A stretch of DNA of 64,000 nt, taken from Marchantia polymorpha subsp. ruderalis (taxonomy: Eukaryota; Streptophyta; Marchantiopsida; Marchantiales; Marchantiaceae). The position numbers and the translations under genes were made by a program. The notes beneath the pieces are model-generated. The model had not been told where the DNA came from, searched no databases, and saw nothing but the letters and a program-made list of their open reading frames with translations. How positions within the stretch are numbered: position 1 is the first letter of the stretch; every line of letters starts with the position of its first letter. Location: assembly GCA_037833965.1 (NCBI GenBank), contig AP031354.1, positions 20,252,001 to 20,316,000 of the forward strand, given 5' to 3'. Positions 55,733-64,000 of the stretch are shown one piece after another.

Positions 55733-56648
55733 GGACTCTTCCAGTTTCGGAAGTGCAGATCAGGAACTCACTTTCTTGGCGTGTTTGTGCATTTTGGTCC
55801 TGGCACCACGTAGAGAAGCTGCAGCATAGCGAAGTTACCGTATGTTGTAGTTGAAGGCCTTCGGCTGAATGTTCAGAGCTAGTACCCGGTTAGAGACTTG
55901 AGTAGTGCGGATCTGCACCTGCGGGTGATTTCTGATGCTCAGAGCCGGTTGCGAGTTAGAGACTTGAACAGTTCCCCCTTACTCCTTCGAGTGACATATC
56001 CTGATTGTACTCCTACGGGAAGTTTCCCCTGAATGCCAATGTGAAGTTTCATTACTTCGTGTAAACCTTGGTTTGTAATTCAGGTTGTGTGTGTGTTACT
56101 GGATCGTGTTTTCAGTAAGTTCTCAGTCGGGTCTGCACTCCCTGCGTTTTGTGTGATAGTCGAGGGTGACGTCCACGGCGTACGTAGAGGCTTCGTTCCG
56201 AAGTGAGAAGTCCAGTCCGGGTACCCCCGCTAGTTCCTGGCGGAAGGGCAGTAAAAGCCGGAGTGGGAGGCACTTCCTGCAGAACCTCTGAGTGAACTTG
56301 CGAGACACTTTCCTCCTGAAATCCGAAGCGGAGGTCCTGACCGACCTCCGAGTTGTGCTTTTTGCCAGTTTCAGGTGTGTGTGTGTGTGTTGAGTGACCA
56401 AGCTGTACCGTGCATCCTCCGAGCATCCTCCGAGTTGAGATCCTCCTCCGAGTCGAGCCTCCGAGTCGAGCACTGCAGTATTTCTGGGAGTGACAGTCGC
56501 CTAGAATTCAAACTCTACCAAAAGTCTGTTAAATGTGACACTTTTACTCTGTGTGTTGCCTCTGTCCCTGTGGGTTCGATCTTTTTACCACCATACTGCA
56601 GTTTTAGCCTTTGGTGGGTTATTACATAAGGAGCCGACAACTTCTTTT

Positions 56649-56666
56649 TGGCGCCGCTGCCGGGGA
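56649..56666 (+). promoter_or_regulatory. Primer-binding site, tRNA-Asp type
   Basis: TGGCGCCGCTGCCGGGGA differs at one position from the complement of the plant tRNA-Asp(GUC) 3' end (TGGCGCCGTTGCCGGGGA, from memory); the changed base can still pair as G-U type. It starts 22 bp after the LTR end. Confidence 0.85.
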
Positions 56667-56709
56667 CAGTGCGTCAACACCAGAAACCTTGAGCAGCAAT
56701 GCTCGGTGA

Positions 56710-59538
56710 ATGTCGACGAGCGATAGTGTGGGAAACCTGAGTGCGAGAGCCACACGGAAACTCCGTCGAGATTCAGAAAAAGCCGTGGAAACAAAACGGC
56801 GAACTAAAAAGAAGACTCCCGGTGAGGACTCTGCAGAAAGATCGCCATCACCGACTACTGGAAGACAAAGGCGTTCCAGTTCACCTACCGAGAGCATTGA
56901 GCTAACAGTTCTATTGGACATCCCTCCGACAGGAACTCTTCCTGAGTTTGGCCAACCTAGGATCAGTCCGTCGACAGGATCACCGATGGCAGAACATCAA
57001 GCCAATCTCCGCCAGGCGTTTTCCCAACCTACCACCAAACATTCGTATCCAAGATACACGGGAACGGGCGACGACGATGATGCAGATTCATACATAAAGC
57101 TCTTCGAGTCTGTCTCCATCGCCAATCGTGAGACCAGTGATGAAGACAGATTACGAATCTTTCCTAGCCTGCTACGCAGACGAGCGCGTAGCTGGTACAA
57201 CCATGAGAGCACCGACCCCACTGGCATCCGGACCTGGGCTCAGCTCAAGGAAAAGTTTCTGAGGCGGTTCCGCGAACTCGGATATGACAGTCGAGTTCTG
57301 ACCCGGCTTCGAAATCTTCGACGCGAGCGGAAGGAGAATCTTCGAGACTACACTGAGAGATTCCAAGACCTCCTAGATCGAATTCCGAAGACAGGCCCGG
57401 GAGAACCGTATTCGGTACAACAGGCAGTGGATTGGTATGTGACAGGGCTCTCAAGAGAAATGGAGACCTTCTGTAGGAGAGGCAAGACTGACACAATCCA
57501 AGATGTGATAGCTTCCGCGGAGACCTTTGAGACGTCAACCCTTGACACTCGAAGACGCAACCGACGGTCGACGAAGAAGAAGTCGCAAGGCGGACGTCGG
57601 AAGAGAAGGAACTCGCCTTCCTCGACAGAAGAATCAAGCTCCTCCGAATCAAGTTCTTCCTCGGAAGAGGAAGAGGACTCGTCATCTTCAGAAGAAGAAA
57701 GACGGAAGAAGAAACGCAGTGCGATCAAGAAGAAGGATCGAGGTAAGGGAATCCCAGTGAAGACTCAAGGGGACATCGCAGCCAAGGTAGACAACCTGGT
57801 GAAGAATTTTGCGGACCTGAAAGTTCATGTAGTGGGAGGCCAAGACCGACGTAAATCACCTGCGAGACAACGAGCGAATCTCTGGTGTACTACGTGCGGA
57901 CAGGTGGGACATGCCAACACGGAGTGCATGTCCGCGAGGCCATCTTACCCAGTGAATGCGGTCGAATGGGCACCACAGTGGGAGAACCCCATGTATTATG
58001 CTGAGCCGCCTATGTATTATGCTGAGCAGGTTGAGGACACCGCCTACTCGGTACAGACAGCTCCAGCTACAACTCCGAACCCACCGGTGCATATACCGCG
58101 CTTTGTTCCGAGGGAAATGGCGGGTACACTCCCACCAAGACGCATGGCACCTCCAGGCAATCACAACCGACCTCGACCACAATTCGATGGTTGCTACAAC
58201 TGCGGAGACATGGGGCATTACGCGCCAAGCTGTCCCCACCCGAGGAGGCCAATGGGGTATGCACCGTTGTGCAGCAATTGCAAGAAGTCTGGACATACAG
58301 TAGCCGAATGTGACCAGCCACAACTCCCTAGGCCAGCCGTGCGTTTCGTATCGACACCTGGCAAGGAAGAGGTGCAGGTCAACCAGGTAGAACTGAGTCT
58401 GGACCCAGCTGAAGAAAACGAAGTATGGCCAGAGGAAGAAGTAATGTGCGGCCGGGTAGAAACCCGAAGTTCGAAGAGGAGAGGAGAAGGCCATGAGGAC
58501 ACTCGCCGCCTCGAGCGTAGGGAAGAGAGGAGGAAGTCTAAAGAAGTTAGAGAAGGCCAAAGGAGAACGCCAAGTACACCTCCGGCTATGGGAAACACCC
58601 AGCCGGAGCAGAACTCAGAAAAGGCGAACAGGTATTCGGAAGAGTTCCGGACTCGAGATTACCTTCCGGACATCAAAGATGAGGTGAGTCACCTCATCAA
58701 GGAAGCACTGGGCGCCGGAATGACATCCGACGTCCGGAAGGCGGTTAGGCCCCCTACACCACTTCCGACCGCGAGTACAGGAAAACTTCCGGCTGTGACT
58801 TCCAACACTCCCTACGACATAGTGGAAGACATAGGGAGCCAGAGGGCAAATATTTCCTTCCACCAGTTGTTGGAAGACAATAAGACGTACAGAAGGATGC
58901 TGATGCTTTCGTTGCGCCGACCACGCAAACCCCGAAAAGAGAAACTTCCGGCTGTGTACAGAGTGGAAGGAGGAGACCTGGGACCTCCAGAGATCGAAGT
59001 AGAGATCGGAGGCTGCGTCATACAGAAGGTACCAGTGGACTCCGGCTCGGGCGTGAATATCATGACCGAGGAGACAGCGAACTCCTTGGGGTTCCAGACC
59101 TTCGAGCCTACATCCCGAGTATTGCGACTGGCCGATCAAACACGCAGAATGCCACTAGGAATGTTGAGCAATGTGAGAACCAACATTGGAGGAGTGGACT
59201 TTCAACTGTCCTACATAATACTGCAACCTCTGATGAAGAAAGGTTATGATGTGCTGCTTGGCAGACCGTGGCTATACGATGCCAAAGCAAGGTGTGACTG
59301 GAGTAGGAAGAGATTACAGTTCCGTAGCCCTGCGGACCCTCCGACTGTCATTACCGTACCGTGGACCAAGGTACCCCATGAGGGCAAAACACCTTCCACC
59401 ACCTCCGGTTACACAACTGGAAGGGAGACCAGCTCATCATGCACTTCAGAGACCGAAACGTCGGAGGACTTTGTGGGCTACGTCACTTGCTGCTCCATTG
59501 AGGAGGAAGGAGACGAGGTGTATCCGGATGAGGAATAG
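56710..59538 (+). CDS. gag: Gag-protease polyprotein of the young element (942 aa)
   Basis: Starts MSTSDSVGNLSARATRK. Residues about 110-280 are a retrotransposon Gag capsid domain (SYIKLFESVSIANRE, RRRARSWYNH, LKEKFLRRFREL, LRDYTERFQDLLDR). A Ser/Glu-rich segment with basic clusters (about 280-350) follows. Three CCHC knuckles lie near residues 392, 495 and 520: CTTCGQVGHANTEC, CYNCGDMGHYAPSC and CSNCKKSGHTVAEC. Near residues 773-785 is an aspartic-protease active site, VPVDSGSGVNIM, with the downstream flap and LLGRPWLYDA. Gag packages genomic RNA in virus-like particles, and the protease matures the polyproteins. The frame ends at UAG 59536-59538, in the same frame as pol. Confidence 0.93.
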   Translation: MSTSDSVGNLSARATRKLRRDSEKAVETKRRTKKKTPGEDSAERSPSPTTGRQRRSSSPTESIELTVLLDIPPTGTLPEFGQPRISPSTGSPMAEHQANLRQAFSQPTTKHSYPRYTGTGDDDDADSYIKLFESVSIANRETSDEDRLRIFPSLLRRRARSWYNHESTDPTGIRTWAQLKEKFLRRFRELGYDSRVLTRLRNLRRERKENLRDYTERFQDLLDRIPKTGPGEPYSVQQAVDWYVTGLSREMETFCRRGKTDTIQDVIASAETFETSTLDTRRRNRRSTKKKSQGGRRKRRNSPSSTEESSSSESSSSSEEEEDSSSSEEERRKKKRSAIKKKDRGKGIPVKTQGDIAAKVDNLVKNFADLKVHVVGGQDRRKSPARQRANLWCTTCGQVGHANTECMSARPSYPVNAVEWAPQWENPMYYAEPPMYYAEQVEDTAYSVQTAPATTPNPPVHIPRFVPREMAGTLPPRRMAPPGNHNRPRPQFDGCYNCGDMGHYAPSCPHPRRPMGYAPLCSNCKKSGHTVAECDQPQLPRPAVRFVSTPGKEEVQVNQVELSLDPAEENEVWPEEEVMCGRVETRSSKRRGEGHEDTRRLERREERRKSKEVREGQRRTPSTPPAMGNTQPEQNSEKANRYSEEFRTRDYLPDIKDEVSHLIKEALGAGMTSDVRKAVRPPTPLPTASTGKLPAVTSNTPYDIVEDIGSQRANISFHQLLEDNKTYRRMLMLSLRRPRKPRKEKLPAVYRVEGGDLGPPEIEVEIGGCVIQKVPVDSGSGVNIMTEETANSLGFQTFEPTSRVLRLADQTRRMPLGMLSNVRTNIGGVDFQLSYIILQPLMKKGYDVLLGRPWLYDAKARCDWSRKRLQFRSPADPPTVITVPWTKVPHEGKTPSTTSGYTTGRETSSSCTSETETSEDFVGYVTCCSIEEEGDEVYPDEE

Positions 59539-59544
59539 CAACTA
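59536..59544 (+). promoter_or_regulatory. Candidate stop-codon readthrough site between gag-pro and pol
   Basis: The only stop between gag and pol is TAG followed by CAACTA, in one continuous frame. UAG-CAR-YYA is the known plant-virus (tobamovirus-type) leaky stop context, and CAA-CUA fits it exactly. This would make Gag-Pol a minor readthrough product. Confidence 0.75.
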
Positions 59545-62379
59545 GCAGCCGGACTGGGCAGAAGCGAGATCAGTCACACAGAGGGGATTGTTGACCCGAG
59601 TGATTGCTGCGAACTGCAGCTCAGTCCAGGTAAAGGCTTGAAGGTGTCAAGCCAGGTACAAGGAGAAGAGTTGAACAGGGTACAGGCGTTTCTTCGCCAG
59701 TATGAGGATGTCTTCGCATGGAAGATTGAAGACATGAAAGGCATACCTGCAAGGTATGGAGAGCACAGGATCGACTTGTTGGACGAGGCAGTTCCGGTTC
59801 GCCAACGCCAATACAGGCTCAACCCAAAATATTCATTATTGGTGAAGGACGAAATCGATAAGTACCTGAGCGCAGGAATCATCTACCCGGTACTCAGTAG
59901 CGAGTGGGTGTCGCCTATCGTGATCGTGCCCAAGAAACTGACGGGTAAGATCCGGGTGTGCCAGGACTTCCGAAAGCTGAACGCAGCAACGAGGAAGGAC
60001 CATCACCCTCTTCCTTTCACGGACTCTATTTTAGACCATGTAGCAGGGCATGAATGCTACAGTTTCCTAGACGGATTCTCCGGCTACAACCAGGTGTCCA
60101 TCAGGGAACAGGACAAGGACAAAACAACCTTCACGACCGACTGGGGAACCTATGCTTATCACAAGATGCCGTTCGGTCTGTGCAACGCGCCAGCGACGTT
60201 CCAGCGGATGATGACAAACATTTTCCAAGAGCACCTGAGGAAGTTCCTAGAAATTTTCATCGACGACTTTTGTGTCTTCGGTAAGAGGTCGGAGCACCTT
60301 AACCATCTTCGGCAAACGTTCGACAGATGTAGGGAGAGCAGCTTGTCCTTACACCCTGAGAAATGTTTCTTCTTCATGACCAGCGGAATCCTGCTAGGGC
60401 ACCGAGTTTCGTCCGATGGCATTGCAGTGGATGTAGAGAAGGTGAAGATTATTCTCGAACTGCAGCCGCCAACGAATCTGCGTGAGTTGAGGGCCTTCCT
60501 TGGCCATGTAGGTTATTACAGAAGGTTCATAAATATGTACGCCATCTTGGCAGCCAACCTGACGAAGCTGCTTAAGAAGGAGGAACCCTATGTGTGGGGC
60601 AAAGAGCAACAGCTGGCGTTTGAAACGCTCAAAGCCAAACTGACGACTGCTCCGGTTCTGAGAAGTCCGGATTGGAACAGACCTTTCCATGTCTATGTAG
60701 ACACGTCGGCGTTTGCAATCGGAGTGGTTCTCAGTCAGAAGGACGACAACAAGAAAGACTACCCGATTTACTTCGCGAGTCGTCAGTTGTCAGCAGCAGA
60801 GAAGAAATACACGACAACTGAGAGGGAGGCGTTGGGAATGGTGTACTCCTGTAAGAAGTTCCGACATTATTTGATCTGCTATGAGTTCGTGTTTCATGTA
60901 GATCATTACGCCTTACAGCACCTGGTGAAGAAGGCGGATCTGTCCGGACGAATTGCCAGGTGGGTACTACTGCTGCAGGAATTCACCTACACTGTACAGA
61001 CACGGAAAGGCGTTCACCATGAGAACGCGGACTACCTCTCCCGACTATGGACCGAACCCATAGAGGAGGAAGTAGTGGATGATTTTCCCGACGAACAACT
61101 TTTTCAGTTGTCCGCCAGCCATGAGTCCAGGTACGCGGACTTATACAGGTTTCTGCTCACACTCCAATGTCCGGAAGGATTGGATGCGGAGCAGCGCACA
61201 GTCTTTGTTCATAAAGCGGGACCTTACCAGCTTCAACAGGGGGTCTTGTTCAAGAAAATGGCAGACGACAGGCTGTGCAGATGTCTAGAGGAGTCTGAAG
61301 TCCCGCGAGTTGTAAAAGCCATGCACACAGAAGACGCTGGTGGTCACTACGCCACCAGAAATACAGTGACCAAAATTGTGAATGCAGGATACTGGTGGCC
61401 GACGATGTTCAAAGATGTACACGACTACGTTCGCAAATGCGACAGCTGCCAGAGGACGGGAAGGCCGACTCCGACCACGAGATGGCCTCTTACACCAATC
61501 ATGCCATTGGCACCATTTGAAAAATGGGGGATCGACTTCGTGGGACCAATACAACCTGTCACTAAAGGCACGCGCAGGCGCTACATATTGGTAGCAACAG
61601 ACTATGCGACCAAGATGGTGGAGGCAGAAGCCACAAGGCACGACGACGCAGCCGCAGTAGCACGGTTCCTATTCGAATCCATCATCACACGCTACGGGTG
61701 CCCCCTAGAAATAGTCAGTGACAGAGGAACGCACTTTCTGAATCAGGTGATAGAAAGTTTGACGCGGCACTTCCAGATTAAGCATCGGAAGACTACTCCA
61801 TACAACCCCAAGGCAAATGGTCTGACAGAGAAGTCCAATGGATTACTCTGTAAGATACTCCTCAAAGTGACTGTAAACCATGCTCATGACTGGGACACCA
61901 AGCTACCGGCCGCCTTATGGGCATATAGAACGGCAGAAAAAGTCACCACCAGGCAAACACCTTACTTCCTAGTTTATGGGCAGCATCCGATCTTACCCAT
62001 CGAATTCGAGATACCTACCAAGAGGACCTTAGATCAGAGAAGGCTGGACGCGGAAGAAAGTCAGGCATATCGACTGCAAGAGGTAATGGCACTGGAGGAA
62101 AGACGTCAAGAGGCCGAAGATCGGACAAAGCAATTACAACTCAGGCGGAAGGAGAAGTACGATCGAAGGCTAAAACCAGTACTGCTGGAGAAGGGCGACT
62201 TGGCTCTGCTATACGATAGCAGACATGCTAGATTTCCAGGCAAGCTCCACTTGAGGTGGATGGGACCTTACAAGGTGATAGAAGTTTTCCCAAATGGATC
62301 CATCCAACTCGCAGAACTGACGGGAGAATGGTTAGGCACCCGCGTGAACGGATGGCGTCTGAAGAAATACCACGTGTAA
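59539..62379 (+). CDS. pol: Pol of the young element: RT, RNase H, integrase
   Basis: Same frame as gag, open for 946 codons after the UAG; no separate start is needed. Reverse transcriptase: VPKKLTGKIRVCQDFRKLNA, FLDGFSGYNQ, MPFGLCNAPATFQRM, and the catalytic FIDDF box (about 60260). RNase H: FHVYVDTSAFAIG, YFASRQLSAAEKKYTTTERE. Integrase: HHCC finger (H-x3-H in HTEDAGGHY, CDSCQRTG), core with WGIDFVGPI, VSDRGTHFLNQ and YNPKANGLTEKSNG (D, D, E with about 35 residues between the last two), and a C-terminal GPYKVIEVFPNGS module. No chromodomain. The protein copies genomic RNA and integrates the cDNA, producing the 5-bp target duplications seen at the solo LTRs. It has no visible defect. Confidence 0.93.
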   Translation, partial: QLAAGLGRSEISHTEGIVDPSDCCELQLSPGKGLKVSSQVQGEELNRVQAFLRQYEDVFAWKIEDMKGIPARYGEHRIDLLDEAVPVRQRQYRLNPKYSLLVKDEIDKYLSAGIIYPVLSSEWVSPIVIVPKKLTGKIRVCQDFRKLNAATRKDHHPLPFTDSILDHVAGHECYSFLDGFSGYNQVSIREQDKDKTTFTTDWGTYAYHKMPFGLCNAPATFQRMMTNIFQEHLRKFLEIFIDDFCVFGKRSEHLNHLRQTFDRCRESSLSLHPEKCFFFMTSGILLGHRVSSDGIAVDVEKVKIILELQPPTNLRELRAFLGHVGYYRRFINMYAILAANLTKLLKKEEPYVWGKEQQLAFETLKAKLTTAPVLRSPDWNRPFHVYVDTSAFAIGVVLSQKDDNKKDYPIYFASRQLSAAEKKYTTTEREALGMVYSCKKFRHYLICYEFVFHVDHYALQHLVKKADLSGRIARWVLLLQEFTYTVQTRKGVHHENADYLSRLWTEPIEEEVVDDFPDEQLFQLSASHESRYADLYRFLLTLQCPEGLDAEQRTVFVHKAGPYQLQQGVLFKKMADDRLCRCLEESEVPRVVKAMHTEDAGGHYATRNTVTKIVNAGYWWPTMFKDVHDYVRKCDSCQRTGRPTPTTRWPLTPIMPLAPFEKWGIDFVGPIQPVTKGTRRRYILVATDYATKMVEAEATRHDDAAAVARFLFESIITRYGCPLEIVSDRGTHFLNQVIESLTRHFQIKHRKTTPYNPKANGLTEKSNGLLCKILLKVTVNHAHDWDTKLPAALWAYRTAEKVTTRQTPYFLVYGQHPILPIEFEIPTKRTLDQRRLDAEESQAYRLQEVMALEERRQEAEDRTKQLQLRRKEKYDRRLKPVLLEKGDLALLYDSRHARFPGKLHLRWMGPYKVIEVFPNGSIQLAELTGEWLGTRVNGWRLKKYHV

Positions 62380-62400
62380 ATGTTCGCGTGGGCGCTCACA

Positions 62401-62416
62401 ATTGAGGAGGGGGGCA
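62401..62416 (+). promoter_or_regulatory. Polypurine tract of the young element
   Basis: ATTGAGGAGGGGGGCA directly before the 3' LTR start TGTGGTAACACAC, 21 bp after the pol stop. It would prime plus-strand synthesis. Confidence 0.88.
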
Positions 62417-64000
62417 TGTGGTAACACACTTTTTGTTTTTTTTGCAGAATTTAAACAATTTTAGAAAACTAGTACCAAAGCAGTGTTTGTAGCTAGAGAA
62501 GGGAACGCTAAATAGAGTGGATTGATGAGATCGTCACGAGGGCACAAAGAATCACGTAGTCGGATGTACCAACGCCAACGTCTTCGGCGCCTTCGGCAAA
62601 AGCTCCTTTTTGAGGTGTCTCTACTCACGCGCCTCTAGCGTATAAGGAAGCTACGCTTCCGGCGCAGACACCTCAGGAGGAGGTTTTGCTAAAGACGTCA
62701 GGAGAAGGGCCCGGACCTCTAAAGGCATCCGACCATGAGTGCGCCTTCGGCGAAGCGCCGCTAGCGCGGAAAGGGAAAACCTTCATAACAATCGGGATAC
62801 ACGGTAGATCCAGTTGGTTGAAGTTGCATTAGAAAGAGCTCGGGACGCTCGTTCTAACGAGTCCAAGAGCGCCGGAGATGGATCAGGAATGGAGAAGTTA
62901 TGAGCGTCGGAAAACTCGTAGCCGGACATGCGCCGTTCGCGCTAGGGTTCACAGCCGGAAAGGATTCCCGTACGCCCTCGGCGATGCGCCTTCGGCGGAA
63001 TCACGCGCTCATAGGAGGAAACCAACTCAGAGTCGGAAGCGCCCTTGGCGGCTGTTCATGGAAGGAAAGCGCCGGTCGGATGTACGCCTCCGACGTGGCG
63101 CTGACGGCCGGATGCGCTGGCATGAGTTGCGCTGACAGATATGCGCTGGCAGCAACGGACGAGGCATAAAGGACAAAATAGGCGGTACGACTGCGCGCCG
63201 GCGTAATTCGCTCCGGCTGGATGTGCGCCTCCAGCAAGGCGCCGACGGATAATGAACGCACCAGCGGCGACACGCCTCCGGAGAAGGGCGGGTTAGGAAA
63301 AGACAACAGGGCCGACGTATACCCTGCAGCGGACTCGAGTCCGGAAGGTGGCGGCGGCGGGAGAATTCAACGTTTAAGCATGCGAATGCGCGCAATGCGG
63401 AGACGTGAATTCGCGCATGCAAAGGGCGAACCGTTAAGCCGTATAGCCGGCTGCGTACGTTGCAACCAGTAAGAACGTTGGACGTTCTTGAAATCGGAGA
63501 AGAAAAGACTGCGCTCCAGTCTCATTCTCTCATTCTTGACTTTGCGATTTCCAGTTCCAAGATTACGCGCAAGGGCGGAGCGACCTGCAGTGAGAGTAGA
63601 GAGTGCGGAGACGAGTTGCGCAAGGATCTTGGCGGACCTTGAAAGAATTGTGAGTAGCGATCTTGAACGAGCGCAGAGAGAGTGAGCAGTCAGTGCTTGA
63701 GTGGCCGACGCACAGTGGCGATTGTGAGAGAGCGAGCGAAAGGGAGAACGTTTGTGTGTGTGCAGGCAACGCAATGTCGAAGGTTCCCCAGCTGCGAGTG
63801 TCTCCACTCAGGGTGCCGCAGATCGGTCTACGCGCATTTCAAGATGTGCTGTTGAGGTTGAAGCTCGATTTTCTCCTATGGGGGTGGAATTGGACATGTC
63901 CGGAGATGGTGCGCGAGTATCTGCAGGAGAGACACAAGCCTTCTCGCGGATTTCGCCCACACCCAGAGAGATGGGACATTTGCAATTGGGCGCAGGTGTT
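62417..64000 (+). repeat. 3' LTR of the young element, cut by window end (copy G)
   Basis: First 1584 bp of the LTR, nearly identical to 51758-53341. It contains the U3 module (about 62780-62910) and the start of the ORF. Confidence 0.95.
63774..64000 (+). CDS. LTR-encoded U3 ORF, copy G, partial
   Basis: Starts at the conserved ATG and shows the first ~75 codons (MSKVPQLRVSPLRVPQ, FLLWGWNWTCPEMV, WDICNWAQV). I saw no difference from copy F within the visible ORF part. Being in the 3' LTR, this is the copy that would lie downstream of pol on the genomic transcript. Confidence 0.85.
   Translation, partial: MSKVPQLRVSPLRVPQIGLRAFQDVLLRLKLDFLLWGWNWTCPEMVREYLQERHKPSRGFRPHPERWDICNWAQV

Larger units (their letters stand above)
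51758..56626 (+). repeat. 5' LTR (4869 bp) of the young element, subfamily 2 (copy F)
   Basis: Begins TGTGGTAACACAC and ends GGGTTATTACA, with the PBS 22 bp downstream. It contains the U3 module (about 52121-52250), the ORF 53115-55670, TATA box 55704, hairpin 55716-55732, then about 0.9 kb of R/U5 with a (TG)n run at about 56376. The inner edge is proved by the PBS, and the outer edge by interruption of the older integrase gene. Confidence 0.95.
51758..64000 (+). mobile_element. Young giant-LTR Ty3/Gypsy retrotransposon, 3' end beyond window
   Basis: A nearly complete element of about 15.5 kb if the 3' LTR has full length: 5' LTR, PBS, gag-pro, UAG, pol, polypurine tract, 3' LTR. The visible 1584 bp of 3' LTR differs from the 5' LTR at only about three positions that I noticed (for example GGGTACG/GGGAACG, GCTCACAGG/GCTCATAGG, GCTGACGGA/GCTGACAGA), so the insertion is recent. 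All three reading frames (gag, pol, LTR ORF) are open. The LTRs make up more than half of the element. Confidence 0.93.

Noticed and set aside
59638-59640. Separate start for pol at TTG 59638
   Set aside because: The frame is continuous with gag across the UAG and no ATG is needed; readthrough explains expression better.

Overview
This window is repeat-rich nuclear DNA from a land plant or a close streptophyte relative. A non-seed plant such as a bryophyte or lycophyte is my guess; the species cannot be fixed from the sequence. The reasons are several Ty3/Gypsy (Metaviridae) retrotransposons nested in one another, a primer-binding site matching plant tRNA-Asp, and an AT-rich central block with intron-split coding pieces, one resembling plant TNO1-type (TGN/golgin) coiled-coil proteins. 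I see no bacterial features, rRNA, tRNA or CRISPR.

The main result is a retrotransposon family with giant LTRs (about 4.85-5.4 kb) whose U3 carries a long sense-strand ORF of about 850-1046 codons. The interpretation is anchored by one young, nearly complete element at 51758-64000 (+): a 5' LTR (51758-56626), a tRNA-Asp PBS (56649), gag-protease (56710-59538), one in-frame UAG followed by CAA-CUA (59536), pol with RT, RNase H and integrase (59539-62379), a polypurine tract (62401), and a 3' LTR starting at 62417 and cut by the window edge. The other giant units, which would look like unclassifiable elements alone, are then solo LTRs with 5-bp target duplications: 7015-11881 (+, GAGAG), 14642-20037 (-, CTCAA), 23555-28567 (-, AGTTC/AGTTT) and 29167-35113 (+, CGTGT, with a partial tandem duplication). 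A truncated LTR lies at 1951-6970 (-), edge fragments at 1-146 and 49868-50843 (-), and a short ORF-less LTR at 12981-20695 (-), split by a nested copy.

Layout. 1-6970: LTR fragment, a minus-strand gag of a different Gypsy family, and a truncated LTR. 6971-22140: a degenerate plus-strand Gypsy pol gene interrupted twice by giant LTRs. 22140-35113: degenerate, probably LTR-like DNA carrying two more giant solo LTRs. 35114-49867: AT-rich DNA with segmental duplications, three arrays of a ~118-bp repeat, duplicated signal-peptide exons, a minus-strand coiled-coil gene and two perfect hairpins. 49868-51757: the 3' end of an older minus-strand element of the same giant-LTR family. 51758-64000: the young element, inserted into that older one.

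The LTR ORF protein has a conserved tryptophan-rich N-terminal domain (about 230 residues), a long Pro/Ser/Arg-rich low-complexity middle, an acidic patch and a C-terminal coiled coil. Four complete copies are open, including three in solo LTRs. The LTR TATA box lies just after the ORF stop. The ORF therefore sits wholly in U3, and in a full element it can be carried on genomic RNA downstream of pol, or be expressed from any solo LTR with an upstream promoter. Its function is unknown.
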